In this document: piece after piece, positions 54,471 through 62,986 of the stretch
How the letters are laid out: each line of letters begins with the position of its first letter
How positions within the stretch are numbered: the stretch's first letter is position 1
Assembly (NCBI RefSeq): GCF_000721075.1
Contig: NZ_JOEQ01000005.1
Span: forward strand, 372,001-436,000
DNA from: Streptosporangium amethystogenes
GTDB lineage: Bacteria > Actinomycetota > Actinomycetes > Streptosporangiales > Streptosporangiaceae
Length of the DNA: 64,000 nt
Direction: 5' to 3'
The notes under the pieces: model-generated
The model's input: the letters and a program-made list of their open reading frames with translations, nothing else
Told to the model about the DNA's origin: nothing
The model's database searches: none
Program-made: the position numbers and the translations under genes

Positions 54471-54902
54471 TCAGCCGCCTCCGCCGCCGCCTCCGCCGCC
54501 TCCGCCGCCTCCGCCGCCGCCTCCGCCACCGCCGCCACGGGGACCGCCGCCTCCGCCGCCGCCTCCGCCGCCACCGACGATGTTGGTGTTGGTATTGGTG
54601 TTGGTGACATTGGCGCCTCCGCCGCCTCCGCCGCCACCACCACCACCACCGCCTCCGCCGCCACCGCCTCCGCCTCCGCCTCCGCCTCCGCCGCCTCCGC
54701 CGCCGCCTCCGCCACGCCTGGCGAAGCATCTCGCGGGATTCTTGTGTTCCCTGCAGGGCTTCTGAGCGGAGGTGAGGGCGGTCGTGACGACCTCCTGGGC
54801 CACGGTGCCCGCGCTGGCGGGCTGAGCCGACAGCGCTACGGGGGCGGCGAGGGTTGAGACGACCATCGCGCCGGCTGCGAGCATGTTCCTAAGGATGATC
54901 AT
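54471..54902 (-). CDS. Secreted polyglycine protein
   Basis: 143 residues from ATG 54902 with GGGAG upstream; a second ATG at 54884 is less good. Residues 1-31 are a signal peptide ending in ASAG. Residues 32-63 are a mature head with two Cys (KPCREHKNPARCFARR). Then follow 33 Gly, the block ANVTNTNTNTNIV (97-109), 11 Gly, Pro-Arg and 21 Gly: 65 glycines in all. The stop follows directly. No family is recognised; a glycine-rich surface or matrix peptide is the guess. Repeat length may vary by slippage. Confidence 0.6.
   Translation of the reverse strand: MIILRNMLAAGAMVVSTLAAPVALSAQPASAGTVAQEVVTTALTSAQKPCREHKNPARCFARRGGGGGGGGGGGGGGGGGGGGGGGGGGGGGGGGGANVTNTNTNTNIVGGGGGGGGGGGPRGGGGGGGGGGGGGGGGGGGGG
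54474..54713. repeat. Low-complexity glycine-codon microsatellite
   Basis: Runs of CCG/CCT/CCA-type triplets on the plus strand, GGN on the minus strand, broken by TTGGTGTTGG-type triplets (Asn-Thr block). Prone to slippage and to assembly error. Confidence 0.85.
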
Positions 54903-55515
54903 GAGAGATCACTCCCTGCCGAATTGGTGGAACCCTGGGAGATACCCGGGCTGCCGAGACGCCTGACCGGTATCGAGGACGACACCCGCCTGGCGTCCGG
55001 ATCTGACTCACGCTAGGTGCGAAGCGTGAGAGGGGTCATCTCAGAGAGGCAAAGGTAGCGGTTCAGTCTGATTGCCCTAGGGTTTCCGACAAGAATTAAT
55101 CGAAGGTGTTTAATCACTCTGGGCTACCCCTCAAGTGGCGAGGGTAGTTGTTTTCAAAGGTCTCCCGATCCGACGGCATGCTTTTCCGGGAACTCCTCAT
55201 GGCGTGGGTGGCCTTCGGAGGTGAAAGACCCGCTTTAGGTAAGCGTCCAGGCTTTTCGCCGTTTCTTCGGTGTATTCCGGTGGGAGCCGGGTCGAGGATG
55301 TTCACCCGTACTGGTCGGTATGAGGGGATAGGTCGGCCTTTGGTCCTTTAGGTGGTGCGGGGGTAGATCATGATGTTCCGTCCGTAGTGGCGGACATGAC
55401 CTCGCGCCGCCATATCGGCCGCCGCGAAGCACCCGAAATCGGTTCGGGGCTCCATGACCTGCCGTTCCCCGGCACCGTTTGACGGACAATGAGTGATGCG
55501 GCAATAGTTTGGTGA
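54903..55515. other. Gene-free divergent region of about 610 bases
   Basis: Holds the promoters of the polyglycine gene (minus) and the lipoprotein gene (plus). An AT-rich patch, AAGAATTAATCGAAGGTG, lies near 55090. Short frames are not protein-like. No certain motif. Confidence 0.45.
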
Positions 55516-56493
55516 GTGACTACCCCCCGTATCCTCGCCTGTGCCGTGGCAACCCTGGTGGCCCTGACCGCCTGCACCGCATCCTCGGATGAGAAGGTGA
55601 CCGGCCCGGCCACCGCCGGTGGTGTGGCCGGAGTGGGCCAGGGGACCGGCGGCCAGGCCTCTTCTCCGCCCACCGGCTCACCCGCCCCTGTGGCACTGAC
55701 GCCTGAGGAGTACCGGGCCGAGTTGGAGAAGGCGCGCGGCCCGGTGCGTGCCGCGGTGAAGAAGCTGGCCGCGACCGGCGGGCTGAAGACCCTCGACAAG
55801 CGGCTGGAGCAGACCTCCGACGCGGTGGACGGCGCGGTGAACCGACTGGCCGAGCTGGCCCCTCCGGCAGAGGTGAAGGTCCAGCACGACGACTACGTCG
55901 AGGCCCTGCGCGCCCTGTCGACCGCCTTCGGAGGCGCCCGCCAGGACGCCGAGGCACAGCGGTTCTGCACCGGCCCCGCGGTGCTGACCGGCATGGACAG
56001 AGCGGGGAGTCTGTCCGATGTGGAGAAGGCGGCCGACGGGCTGAGCGGCTATCCGGCGAGCGTCATCTCGGTCAAGGCGCCCAAGCAGCGCACCCGCCGA
56101 CTGTCCAACGGCAGGTTCATCGCCTCCGAGGGGCGCCCGAGTCGCGCCTATCTCCAGCTGAGCAACGGCACCCGGCGGGACGCCGTCATCGTCCTGGTGC
56201 GCGGCAAGCGGAAGGCCGTCACCGTGTACGTCCGCAAGAAGTCGAATTTTAAGATTCAGGGGGTGCGGGACGGCAACTACAAGATCTACTACACCTTCGG
56301 CGAAGACTGGGACTCCAAGGCCCGCAGTTTCACCCGATCATGCGACTTCGAGCGGTTCGGCAAGTCGGTGCGGTTCCGCACCACCTATGCCGGGAACCAG
56401 ATCCGTTGGACCAACTGGAGGATCACCCTGCACTCCGTCACCGGAGGCAATGTGAAGCCGAAGCGGATCAAGCCGGGCGACTTCCCCAGCTGA
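55516..56493 (+). CDS. Putative lipoprotein, unknown function
   Basis: 325 residues from GTG 55516. The signal has the lipobox LTAC, with Cys at residue 20, then a Gly/Thr/Ser-rich linker. Residues 60-180 are helical (EEYRAELEKARGPVRAAVKK) and residues 200-320 are beta-rich, with YLQLSNGTRRDAVIVLVRGK and NYKIYYTFGEDWDSKARSF, which resemble a carbohydrate-binding or jelly-roll region. No name can be given. A strong hairpin terminator follows. Confidence 0.65.
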   Translation: MTTPRILACAVATLVALTACTASSDEKVTGPATAGGVAGVGQGTGGQASSPPTGSPAPVALTPEEYRAELEKARGPVRAAVKKLAATGGLKTLDKRLEQTSDAVDGAVNRLAELAPPAEVKVQHDDYVEALRALSTAFGGARQDAEAQRFCTGPAVLTGMDRAGSLSDVEKAADGLSGYPASVISVKAPKQRTRRLSNGRFIASEGRPSRAYLQLSNGTRRDAVIVLVRGKRKAVTVYVRKKSNFKIQGVRDGNYKIYYTFGEDWDSKARSFTRSCDFERFGKSVRFRTTYAGNQIRWTNWRITLHSVTGGNVKPKRIKPGDFPS

Positions 56494-56525
56494 CATTCGT
56501 TCCGCCGGCCCGCCAGGGACGCGAA

Positions 56526-56554
56526 GACCGCGATCTCGTCGTGAGATCGCGGTC
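56526..56554. terminator. Strong bidirectional hairpin terminator
   Basis: GACCGCGATCTC and GAGATCGCGGTC form a perfect 12-bp stem with loop GTCGT. It sits between convergent genes. Confidence 0.8.
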
Positions 56555-56575
56555 CCTGTGTCCCCCCGGCTCCGA

Positions 56576-56863
56576 TCAGGTCGAGAAGAGCATTCCCACC
56601 CAGCTGCGCTGGCGGTGGTGACCGTAGTGACCGTGGTGCGGTGCACCCCAGGCGGGAGCGCCGTAGCCGGGAGCGCCGTGCACGGGCGGCGGAGGAGGCG
56701 GCGGAGCGGCGTGGGACTGCTGCGACCACTGGCTCTCCATGCGGGTCAGCGTCTCAAGCTCGCCGTAGTCCAGGAAGATTCCGCGACAGCTCTCACACTG
56801 GTCGATGTGGACGCCGTTGCGCTCGTAGGTGCGCATGGCACCCCGGCACTTGGGGCACTGCAT
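56576..56863 (-). CDS. Zinc-ribbon protein of the zf-TFIIB type
   Basis: 95 residues. Two Cys pairs, MQCPKCRGAM and QCESCRGIFLDYGELE, form a zinc ribbon as in the zf-TFIIB family. After a helix comes a Pro-run and a Gly/His/Tyr tail (GAPHHGHYGHHRQR) that could bind metal. Small proteins of this kind are frequent in actinomycetes with unknown role. Convergent with the lipoprotein gene. Confidence 0.75.
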   Translation of the reverse strand: MQCPKCRGAMRTYERNGVHIDQCESCRGIFLDYGELETLTRMESQWSQQSHAAPPPPPPPVHGAPGYGAPAWGAPHHGHYGHHRQRSWVGMLFST

Positions 56864-56908
56864 CTGGCTGGTCTCCTTGTTCGGGCGCGATTACCGAGTA
56901 ACCACAAC

Positions 56909-57802
56909 CTACTGCGTGGGTACAGCATGGCAGGCGCTTCTGTGCCGGATAATTCTCAGGCACGCCTCGACGAGGATCTCCTCGACCTCGTCCAGCGGAC
57001 GCCCCGCCCTCCCGGCGGTGGACACCGCCGCCGCCGCGAGCTGTATGGTCATCGCCTGCGCCGGGATCTCCAGCCGTTCCCACGGGTCACCGTCCGGTGG
57101 GACGGCGGTCCCGCCCGCGGCGCGGTAGGCATCCAGGAAGCGGTGCCACACCTGCGGTTCCAGCAGTCCGGCCGCGAACCAGGCGGCGGGCCTGGACAGG
57201 TCCCACGCCTGGTCGCCGACGCCCAGGTCATCGTTGTCGATGAGGATCCACTCGTCCGGCGCGCGGACCATCTGGCCCATGTGCCAGTCGCCGTGGGTCA
57301 GGCCGCCGGGGCCCGCGGAGGGGGAGGGCAGGCAGCTGAAGGCCCGGCGTACCGCCAGCTCGGCGGCGGAGCGGTCGCCCAGGCGGGCGACGGTCGTGGC
57401 CACCCGGCCCGGCCCTCCCGCCTCTCTCAGCGGGGGCAGGGTCCGCGCGGGTACGGCGTGCAGCCGTGCCAGCAGCCGGGCGGCGGCCTCCCAGGGCGCC
57501 GCGTCCGGATCCGCGGGGTTCACCGGAGTCCCGGCCGGCCAGACGGTGACCAGCCGGTCCCCGGCGGTGATGACCTCCTCGGTCACCGGCTGGAGCATGA
57601 TCTGGCGCAGCGCCGGGTGGGCGGTGGCCCGCATCCGCTCCACCAGCGGTTCCCGCTCCGCTCCCGGTGCGTGCGCCTTGACCACGACGGAGCCGGCCCG
57701 CATGATGATCACGTCCGGTCTGGTCGGTAGTACGGTGCCGGCCACACCGCCGTACTCGATGCCGATCCGGCGTAATGTGTCGATCAGGTCGTCGCTGTCC
57801 AC
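56909..57802 (-). CDS. Aminoglycoside-phosphotransferase-like kinase
   Basis: 297 residues from GTG 57802; the frame is open to 57913 but overlaps the divergent oxidoreductase gene. It has the APH fold: VVVKAHAPGAEREPLVERM in the N-lobe, the catalytic LTHGDWHMGQMV near residue 185 and metal site LIDNDDLGVGDQAWDL. Contains no signal peptide. No resistance determinant can be claimed from sequence. Divergent, 58-base gap, from the F420 gene. Confidence 0.78.
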   Translation of the reverse strand: MDSDDLIDTLRRIGIEYGGVAGTVLPTRPDVIIMRAGSVVVKAHAPGAEREPLVERMRATAHPALRQIMLQPVTEEVITAGDRLVTVWPAGTPVNPADPDAAPWEAAARLLARLHAVPARTLPPLREAGGPGRVATTVARLGDRSAAELAVRRAFSCLPSPSAGPGGLTHGDWHMGQMVRAPDEWILIDNDDLGVGDQAWDLSRPAAWFAAGLLEPQVWHRFLDAYRAAGGTAVPPDGDPWERLEIPAQAMTIQLAAAAVSTAGRAGRPLDEVEEILVEACLRIIRHRSACHAVPTQ

Positions 57803-57860
57803 CGGCCAAGTGAACCACTCGATCCAGGATCTTGCCGGGCAGCCGCATAAAGTACGGGAT

Positions 57861-58760
57861 ATGAGGATCGGTTTTGCGGTGCCGGTGTCGGGATCATGGG
57901 CGACGCCGGGCAATATGACGCGGGTCGCCCGCCGGGCCGAGGAACTCGGCTACCACGAGGTGTGGACCTTCCAGCGTCTGCTCTATCCGCAGGGGCACCA
58001 GATGGGTCCGATCTACCGCAGCGTGCACGACCCGGTGGTCACGCTCGCCTACCTGGCGGGGTTGACGAGCCGGATCAGGCTCGGGGTCGCGGTGCTCAAC
58101 ATCCCGTTCGCCTCGCCCGTGCTGCTGGCCAAGCAGCTGGCCAGTCTGCAGGCGGTCTCCGGCGGGCGGCTGGACGTGGGACTCGGGCTGGGCTGGCTGC
58201 CCGAGGAGTTCGCCGCCTCGGGGGCGTCGTTCGAGCGGCGTGGGCGGCGCGGGGAGGAGTTCGTCCCGCTGCTGCGGCGCCTGTGGACCGAGGAGGTCGT
58301 GGAGCACAGCGGCGAGTTCTACGAGCTGCCGGCCGCGTCCCAGGATCCCAAGCCGCCCACCGTGCCGCCGATCCTGCTGGGCGGGTCGGCGGAGGTGGCG
58401 CTGAGGCGCGTCGGACGGCTGGCGGACGGCTGGATCAGTTCGAGCCGCGAGGACCTCGACGAGATCGACAAGAAGATCTCCATCGTCAGGGAGGCGGCCC
58501 AGGACGCCGGGCGCGGTCCCGAGGCGCTGCGCTTCGTCACCCGGGGCGTCACCCGCATCCGCCCCTCGGGGGCGGATGGACGAGAGCCGCTGACCGGCTC
58601 GTTCGAGGAGATCAGGCAGGACGTCGACAGGCTCGCGGCCAAGGGGGTCACCGACGTCTTCCATGACCTCAACTTCGATCCGGAGATCGGATCGCCCGAC
58701 GCCGACCCCGAGGAGTCGATGCGCAGGGCGGAGGCGGCACTGGAGGCACTCGCGCCCTGA
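57861..58760 (+). CDS. LLM-class F420-dependent oxidoreductase
   Basis: 299 residues from ATG 57861; the frame is open upstream over the kinase gene but conserved sequence begins here (MRIGFAVPVSGSWATPGNM). Luciferase-like barrel with RIRLGVAVLNIPFASPVLLA and the FMN/F420 segment GRLDVGLGLGWLPEEF. A GGSAEVALRRVGRLADGW segment completes the family pattern. F420 rather than FMN is likely by clade. No ribosome site is evident, so it may be leaderless. Confidence 0.85.
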   Translation: MRIGFAVPVSGSWATPGNMTRVARRAEELGYHEVWTFQRLLYPQGHQMGPIYRSVHDPVVTLAYLAGLTSRIRLGVAVLNIPFASPVLLAKQLASLQAVSGGRLDVGLGLGWLPEEFAASGASFERRGRRGEEFVPLLRRLWTEEVVEHSGEFYELPAASQDPKPPTVPPILLGGSAEVALRRVGRLADGWISSSREDLDEIDKKISIVREAAQDAGRGPEALRFVTRGVTRIRPSGADGREPLTGSFEEIRQDVDRLAAKGVTDVFHDLNFDPEIGSPDADPEESMRRAEAALEALAP

Positions 58761-58784
58761 GCAAGCGTTTGGTTCGATAGGGGC

Positions 58785-59216
58785 ATGAGGGCACAGGAGA
58801 TGGCGGATCGGCTGGAGATCGGCGAGTTGCTCGCCAGATACGCCTACGCGGTGGACACCGGAGACTGGGAACGGCTCGACCTGGTCTTCACCCCGGACGC
58901 GGTGATCGACTACACCTCGGCGGGCGGTATCAGGGGCAGCAGGGACGAGGCGCGGCGATGGCTCGCCGAGGTGCTGCCGACCTGGCCGGGACGCCAGCAC
59001 CTGATCGGGACGATGACCATCAGGTTCGACGGGGACGAGGCGGCGGTCACCGCCTCGTTCACCGACACGCTCGCGCCGTCCAGGGACATGATCGCCGCCG
59101 ACACCGCAGGGCTCATCCGCGGCGGCGGCTGGTACCACCACCGTCTGGTCCGCACCATGTACGGCTGGCGGAGCAGGGAACTGATCGAGGAACAGACCTG
59201 GCGGACCGTGTCCTAG
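58785..59216 (+). CDS. SnoaL-like / NTF2-fold protein
   Basis: 143 residues. Pattern IGELLARYAYAVDTGDWERL, then VFTPDAVIDYTSAGGIRG and GGGWYHHRLVRTMYGWRSRE, matching SnoaL_4-type proteins (isomerases, dehydratases or binding proteins). Follows the F420 oxidoreductase by 24 bases, a likely functional pair. Substrate unknown. Confidence 0.75.
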   Translation: MRAQEMADRLEIGELLARYAYAVDTGDWERLDLVFTPDAVIDYTSAGGIRGSRDEARRWLAEVLPTWPGRQHLIGTMTIRFDGDEAAVTASFTDTLAPSRDMIAADTAGLIRGGGWYHHRLVRTMYGWRSRELIEEQTWRTVS

Positions 59217-59405
59217 GCCACGCCCCCCGGGTCTCTCGCCCACCGTTCCCCACCACGGCAGGATCTGCGGGCAGGGGCGGTCGCCGGACCGCTTGGGCGG
59301 CTGTTCATCCGCGCGATGCGCCGATGTACGGGTCTGATGGCGCGTCGCCGGTCTCGCCCTGTCATCCTTGTTCTCGTACATATACGGCCGGAACAGGGGA
59401 GAACG

Positions 59406-60188
59406 GTGGACGAGCGCAAGCCGATCGAGTGCTGGCTGTCGGACATGGACGGGGTCCTCGTCCATGAAGGACACCCGGTGCCCGGTGCAGACGAGTTCAT
59501 CCGCCGGCTGCGCGAGTCCGGCAAGCGGTTCCTGGTGCTGACCAACAACTCGATATACACCCCGCGCGATCTCGCCGTGCGGCTGCGCGCGGCCGGTCTG
59601 GAGATCCCGCCGGAGTCGATCTGGACCTCCGCGCTGGCCACCGCCAAATTCCTGGACGGCCAGCGTCCGGGGGGCTCGGCCTACGTGGTCGGGGAGGCGG
59701 GCCTGACCACGGCCCTGCACGAGATCGGCTACGTTCTCACCGACATCGCCCCCGACTACGTGGTCCTGGGCGAGACCCGCACCTACAGCTTCACGCAGAT
59801 CACCCGGGCGATCCGGCTGATCGAGGGCGGCGCCCGGTTCATCGCCACCAACCCCGACGCGGTCGGGCCTTCCAACGAGGGGTCGCTGCCCGCCTGCGGC
59901 GCGGTCGCCGCGATGATCACCAAGGCGACCGGGGTGGAGCCCTACTTCGTGGGCAAGCCCAACCCGATGATGATGCGCAGCGCGCTGCGGGCCATCGACG
60001 GCCACAGCGAGAGCACCGCGATGATCGGTGACCGGATGGACACCGACATCGTCTCCGGCATGGAGGCGGGGCTGCACACGATCCTGGTGCTGACCGGGGT
60101 CGTCAGCAGGGACCAGATCGACCGTTACCCGTTCCGCCCCTCCCGGGTGGTCGACTCGGTCGCCGACCTGATCGAGCTGATCGACTAG
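59406..60188 (+). CDS. HAD-superfamily IIA hydrolase (NagD-like)
   Basis: 260 residues from GTG 59406 with GGGGAG upstream; upstream codons to 59316 are open without homology. HAD motifs: [12 protein letters not shown] with the nucleophile Asp, VLTNNS, then GKPNPMMM and [18 protein letters not shown]. NagD-like enzymes dephosphorylate nucleotides or sugar phosphates. No gene partner is clear. Confidence 0.85.
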   Translation: MDERKPIECWLSDMDGVLVHEGHPVPGADEFIRRLRESGKRFLVLTNNSIYTPRDLAVRLRAAGLEIPPESIWTSALATAKFLDGQRPGGSAYVVGEAGLTTALHEIGYVLTDIAPDYVVLGETRTYSFTQITRAIRLIEGGARFIATNPDAVGPSNEGSLPACGAVAAMITKATGVEPYFVGKPNPMMMRSALRAIDGHSESTAMIGDRMDTDIVSGMEAGLHTILVLTGVVSRDQIDRYPFRPSRVVDSVADLIELID

Positions 60189-60410
60189 GTCCTGCTCCTG
60201 GCCGGAATCCTGGTTTCTCGGTTCCGGCACGGAGCCGACCGGTGGCCCTGGCTTCTCGCGCGAGAACGCGTGCCGCACCAGCGACACCCCCGTGGCCTGT
60301 CCGCCCGGCAGGGAGTGCCGGAGGTGTCGAGGGCGACCGGGCTCCCGGTCCTTTCCGGCGGGAGACATTCCTGTCGTGATCTGTCAGGTATGGGTGCCAT
60401 GCTGTCGCGC

Positions 60411-61043
60411 ATGACGCATGTTTACCTGGAGATCGGACCCAAGAAGGTCTTCGCCTGTTCGGTGGACTGGCCAGGATGGTGCCGGATCGGCAGGTCCGAG
60501 GAGGAGGCGCTGGAGGCGCTGATGACGTACGCGCCGCGCTACCTGCTCGTCGCGGAGCGGGCGGGGCTGCTCTTCGAGCCGGCGGACCCGGTAGTGGTGG
60601 AGCGAGCCAAGGGCGGCACCACCACGGACTTCGGAGCCATCGAGGCGATCCCCTCGCTCGACGCGGAGGCGGTGGGCGAGGCCGAGGCGGCGCGGGCCGT
60701 CGCCCTGGTCCGGGCGGCGTGGGAACTCCTCGGCGAGGCCGCGGCCACCTCGCCGGAGGAACTGCGCAAGGGCCCGCGCGGCGGTGGCAGGGACCGCGAC
60801 AAGATGGTCGCCCACGTCGTCGAGGCCGAGCGCGCGTACGCCCGTAAGATCGGCGTCCGCCACAAGCCCCTGCGCGAACCCGAGGACCTGGCGGCGATGC
60901 GCGCCGACCTCGCCGAGGTGCTGTCCCAGCCCTCCGACGGACGGCCACCGGTCCCCGGCGGCTGGCCCGTCCGCTACGCCACCCGCCGCATCGCCTGGCA
61001 CGTCCTCGACCACCTGTGGGAGATGGAGGACCGCCGGACCTGA
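60411..61043 (+). CDS. HicB-like N-terminus fused to DinB-like domain
   Basis: 210 residues from ATG 60411; the frame is open to 60270 without homology. Residues 1-40 (YLEIGPKKVFACSVDWPGWC) resemble the HicB-type antitoxin fold. Residues 85-205 have a helical DinB-superfamily pattern (KMVAHVVEAERAYARKIG, then RRIAWHVLDHLWEME) with His at positions that could bind metal. No adjacent HicA toxin. Function unknown. Confidence 0.6.
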   Translation: MTHVYLEIGPKKVFACSVDWPGWCRIGRSEEEALEALMTYAPRYLLVAERAGLLFEPADPVVVERAKGGTTTDFGAIEAIPSLDAEAVGEAEAARAVALVRAAWELLGEAAATSPEELRKGPRGGGRDRDKMVAHVVEAERAYARKIGVRHKPLREPEDLAAMRADLAEVLSQPSDGRPPVPGGWPVRYATRRIAWHVLDHLWEMEDRRT

Positions 61044-61150
61044 CCTTCGGCGGGCGCCGTCGCCTGTATTGGAGTACGCGCGAACGTTCGTGGGAAGTCC
61101 TCCGCCACGGCCCGATCCGGGACCGACGAGATCCTGGGCTTCCGAGGGGA

Positions 61151-61601
61151 TCAGGCGATCAGGCCGGGCAGGCGGGTGACGGTGTCCGCGAGGTAGGTGC
61201 CGAGCTCCGGGGGGACGAGGTTGATGGCGGAGATCTCGGCCGGATCGAGCGGGAGCCGCACCACCTCGTAGTGGCCACGGGCCGGATCGTCGAACTCCGG
61301 GCCGCAGCGCAGGGCGAGATCCATCGAGACCAGGCGGCAGCCGTAGACGTGCTGGGTCTTGATCCCCTCGTCGCGCACGCATTCCAGGGTGGTCAGCGGG
61401 GTGACGCCGGAGACCACGGCGCCCAGCTCCTCCATGACCTCGCGGTGCAGGGTGTGCTCCAGCGAGGCGTCCTCGGGCTCGACATGGCCGCCGGGGACGG
61501 ACCAGTAGAGCTCCTTACCGGGGACCGTACGCCGGAAGACCACCAGCCGGTCGTCGTCGAGGAGGACGGCGCGAACACTCGGCACGTCAGACATGGGGCC
61601 C
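61151..61601 (-). CDS. Nudix hydrolase
   Basis: 150 residues from ATG 61601; ATG 61592 is an alternative. The Nudix box is PGGHVEPEDASLEHTLHREV followed by MEELG, one residue longer than the GX5EX7REUXEEXGU consensus between the Gly pair and the REV motif. Nudix enzymes hydrolyse nucleoside diphosphates linked to X. The reading frame continues upstream into a transposase remnant without a stop, but the remnant has no shared function. Confidence 0.8.
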
Positions 61602-61795
61602 ATTGTGTCACCGCCCCGGTGACGTGATCCGCATCCGGGGCCCCGGGGGCGGGATTTCCGTACGGCACGGGCGGCCGGTCGCCTCCGGGGGAGAGGTTTC
61701 AGCGTCGCGGACCCTTGATCCGTCCCGTGACTGGCCGAAGCCCGGCAGAGAGGGCCGGCCCCGGACCTTGCCGGTGCATGGCAGTGTGCCGTGGT

Positions 61796-62098
61796 GCGCC
61801 GTCGGTCCGGCAACGCGGCCCGCAGCCGCTTGTTCCAGCCCGGCTGCTTGGGCACGTACGGGAACATCGCACCCAGCCAGGAGTCCACGAACCGCAGCCA
61901 TCGTGACTCCGAGGTGAAGCCCAGCAGCGCCTGCGCGACGGCGAGGCAGTGGCCAGGGGAGTGATGCAGCCGTTCGGGGTTGTTCTCGGGCAGGGCCTCG
62001 AAGGCCGCCAGGATGCGCGCCTTGTAGGCCTTGGTGAACGTCCGCCCCTTGGAGCGGCCCCGCTGCTGTTCGGCCACCCGGCCATCCTGCCCTGTCAT
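61796..62098 (-). pseudogene. Chimeric transposase remnant (IS3 OrfA start joined to IS982-type piece)
   Basis: The first 43 residues (GRVAEQQRGRSKGRTFTKAY, then KARILAAFEALPENNPER) match the opening of IS3-family OrfA. Then the sequence switches to AVAQALLGFTSESRWLRFVD and FPYVPKQPGWNKRLRAALP, the N-terminus of IS982-type transposases. Neither has its catalytic domain. The frame then runs on into the Nudix gene. A mobile-element scar; terminal repeats not found. Confidence 0.65.
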
Positions 62099-62243
62099 GA
62101 CGGCCTGGTCGGCGATGGCCACCGTCGTTGTCTCGATCGTCCTGCCTCGTACTACTTCATGACAAAAAGACTTATTCATCCCATGTATCGCTGAAGCCTG
62201 ACAGAAAGAGGCCCCCAGTTCGAACGACTTGGGACCTGCCTGT

Positions 62244-62666
62244 CTAGTGGTGGTCCCTGCGCAGGCGTTTGAGGTCGGAGCGTTGTTTCTTGGCGGTGAT
62301 CCGCCGTTCGATCGCGCCCCTGCTCGGTTTGGTCGGGCGGCGCTTCTTGGGAGGCGGGGCGATCGCCTCGCGGAGCAGCTGGGCCAGGCGCATCTCGGCG
62401 GCCTCGCGGTTGCGCAGCTGGGAGCGGAACTCCGAGGCGGCGATGGTGATCACGCCGTTCACCAGGCGGGAGGCGAGGCGTTCGAGGGCCCGGGCCTTGA
62501 GGACGTCGCCGAGCGCACCGGTGGCGGCCAGGTCGAAGCTGAGCTCGACCCGGCTGTCGGTGGTGTTGACCCCCTGACCACCGGGTCCTGAGGAACGGGA
62601 GAACCGCCAGCCGAGCTCGGCCTCGGGGACCGAGACCGAACCGCTGATCTGGAGCGGACCGGGCAT
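62244..62666 (-). CDS. arfB: Alternative ribosome-rescue factor ArfB (peptidyl-tRNA hydrolase)
   Basis: 140 residues from ATG 62666, with AAGGAAG 8 bases upstream. The release-factor-like GGQ is in SRSSGPGGQGVNTTDSRVEL. The C-terminus is basic (PPPKKRRPTKPSRG, then RITAKKQRSDLKRLRRDHH) and would enter the mRNA channel of stalled ribosomes. The family name is YaeJ/ArfB. Next to the transposase scar. Confidence 0.9.
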   Translation of the reverse strand: MPGPLQISGSVSVPEAELGWRFSRSSGPGGQGVNTTDSRVELSFDLAATGALGDVLKARALERLASRLVNGVITIAASEFRSQLRNREAAEMRLAQLLREAIAPPPKKRRPTKPSRGAIERRITAKKQRSDLKRLRRDHH

Positions 62667-62873
62667 GGCGCTGACTTCCTTCTCACAGGGGGTGTGTTCT
62701 TCAGGGTACCGAGTGAGCACAAGCCTGGATCAAATGGTTTTATGCCCCGTTTCTCAATGTGCGATGAGCTGTGAAGCGACACCCGGGTGATCTTCCGTCC
62801 CTTGGGGCCGCTCCCGGACCGGAGAAACCACAGGCCGCACCGGGCCGGCGAGCACCAGTCCGGCCGTACCGAC

Positions 62874-62884
62874 TGAAACTTTCA
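62874..62884. promoter_or_regulatory. TGAAACTTTCA palindrome, LacI-type operator candidate
   Basis: A perfect 5-1-5 palindrome. LacI-family regulators of plant-polysaccharide genes in actinomycetes (BxlR type) bind the closely related CGAA-N-TTCG. It sits 8 bases before the -35 box. Confidence 0.55.
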
Positions 62885-62891
62885 TCGGCGG

Positions 62892-62920
62892 TTGACGCGC
62901 GTGGCGCCAGCCCACAAGAT
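62892..62920 (+). promoter_or_regulatory. Candidate promoter for the glycoside hydrolase
   Basis: TTGACG (62892-62897), 17-base spacer, CAAGAT (62915-62920); 66 bases before the ATG. Confidence 0.5.
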
Positions 62921-62986
62921 CATGGTGCCTCCCTGGTCAGGAGGGGGCGTCGAATGAATTCCGCTACCTATGACTGAGGTGTGCCG

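Larger units (their letters stand above)
62667..62986. other. Upstream region of the glycoside hydrolase gene
   Basis: About 320 bases with no gene. It carries an operator-like palindrome and a promoter, listed separately, close to the hydrolase start. Confidence 0.5.

Noticed and set aside
54346..54857. Polyproline and poly-Ala/Ser frames on the plus strand
   Set aside because: They are other readings of the glycine-codon repeat. Only the minus-strand frame has a signal peptide, a ribosome site and a sensible head domain.
57894..60368. Open frame of 824 codons on the minus strand
   Set aside because: Covers three well-supported plus-strand genes in antisense and has no domain.
62205..62240. 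Possible tRNA-like TTCGAA loop
   Set aside because: No acceptor, anticodon or D arm can be drawn; probably part of the insertion-element scar.
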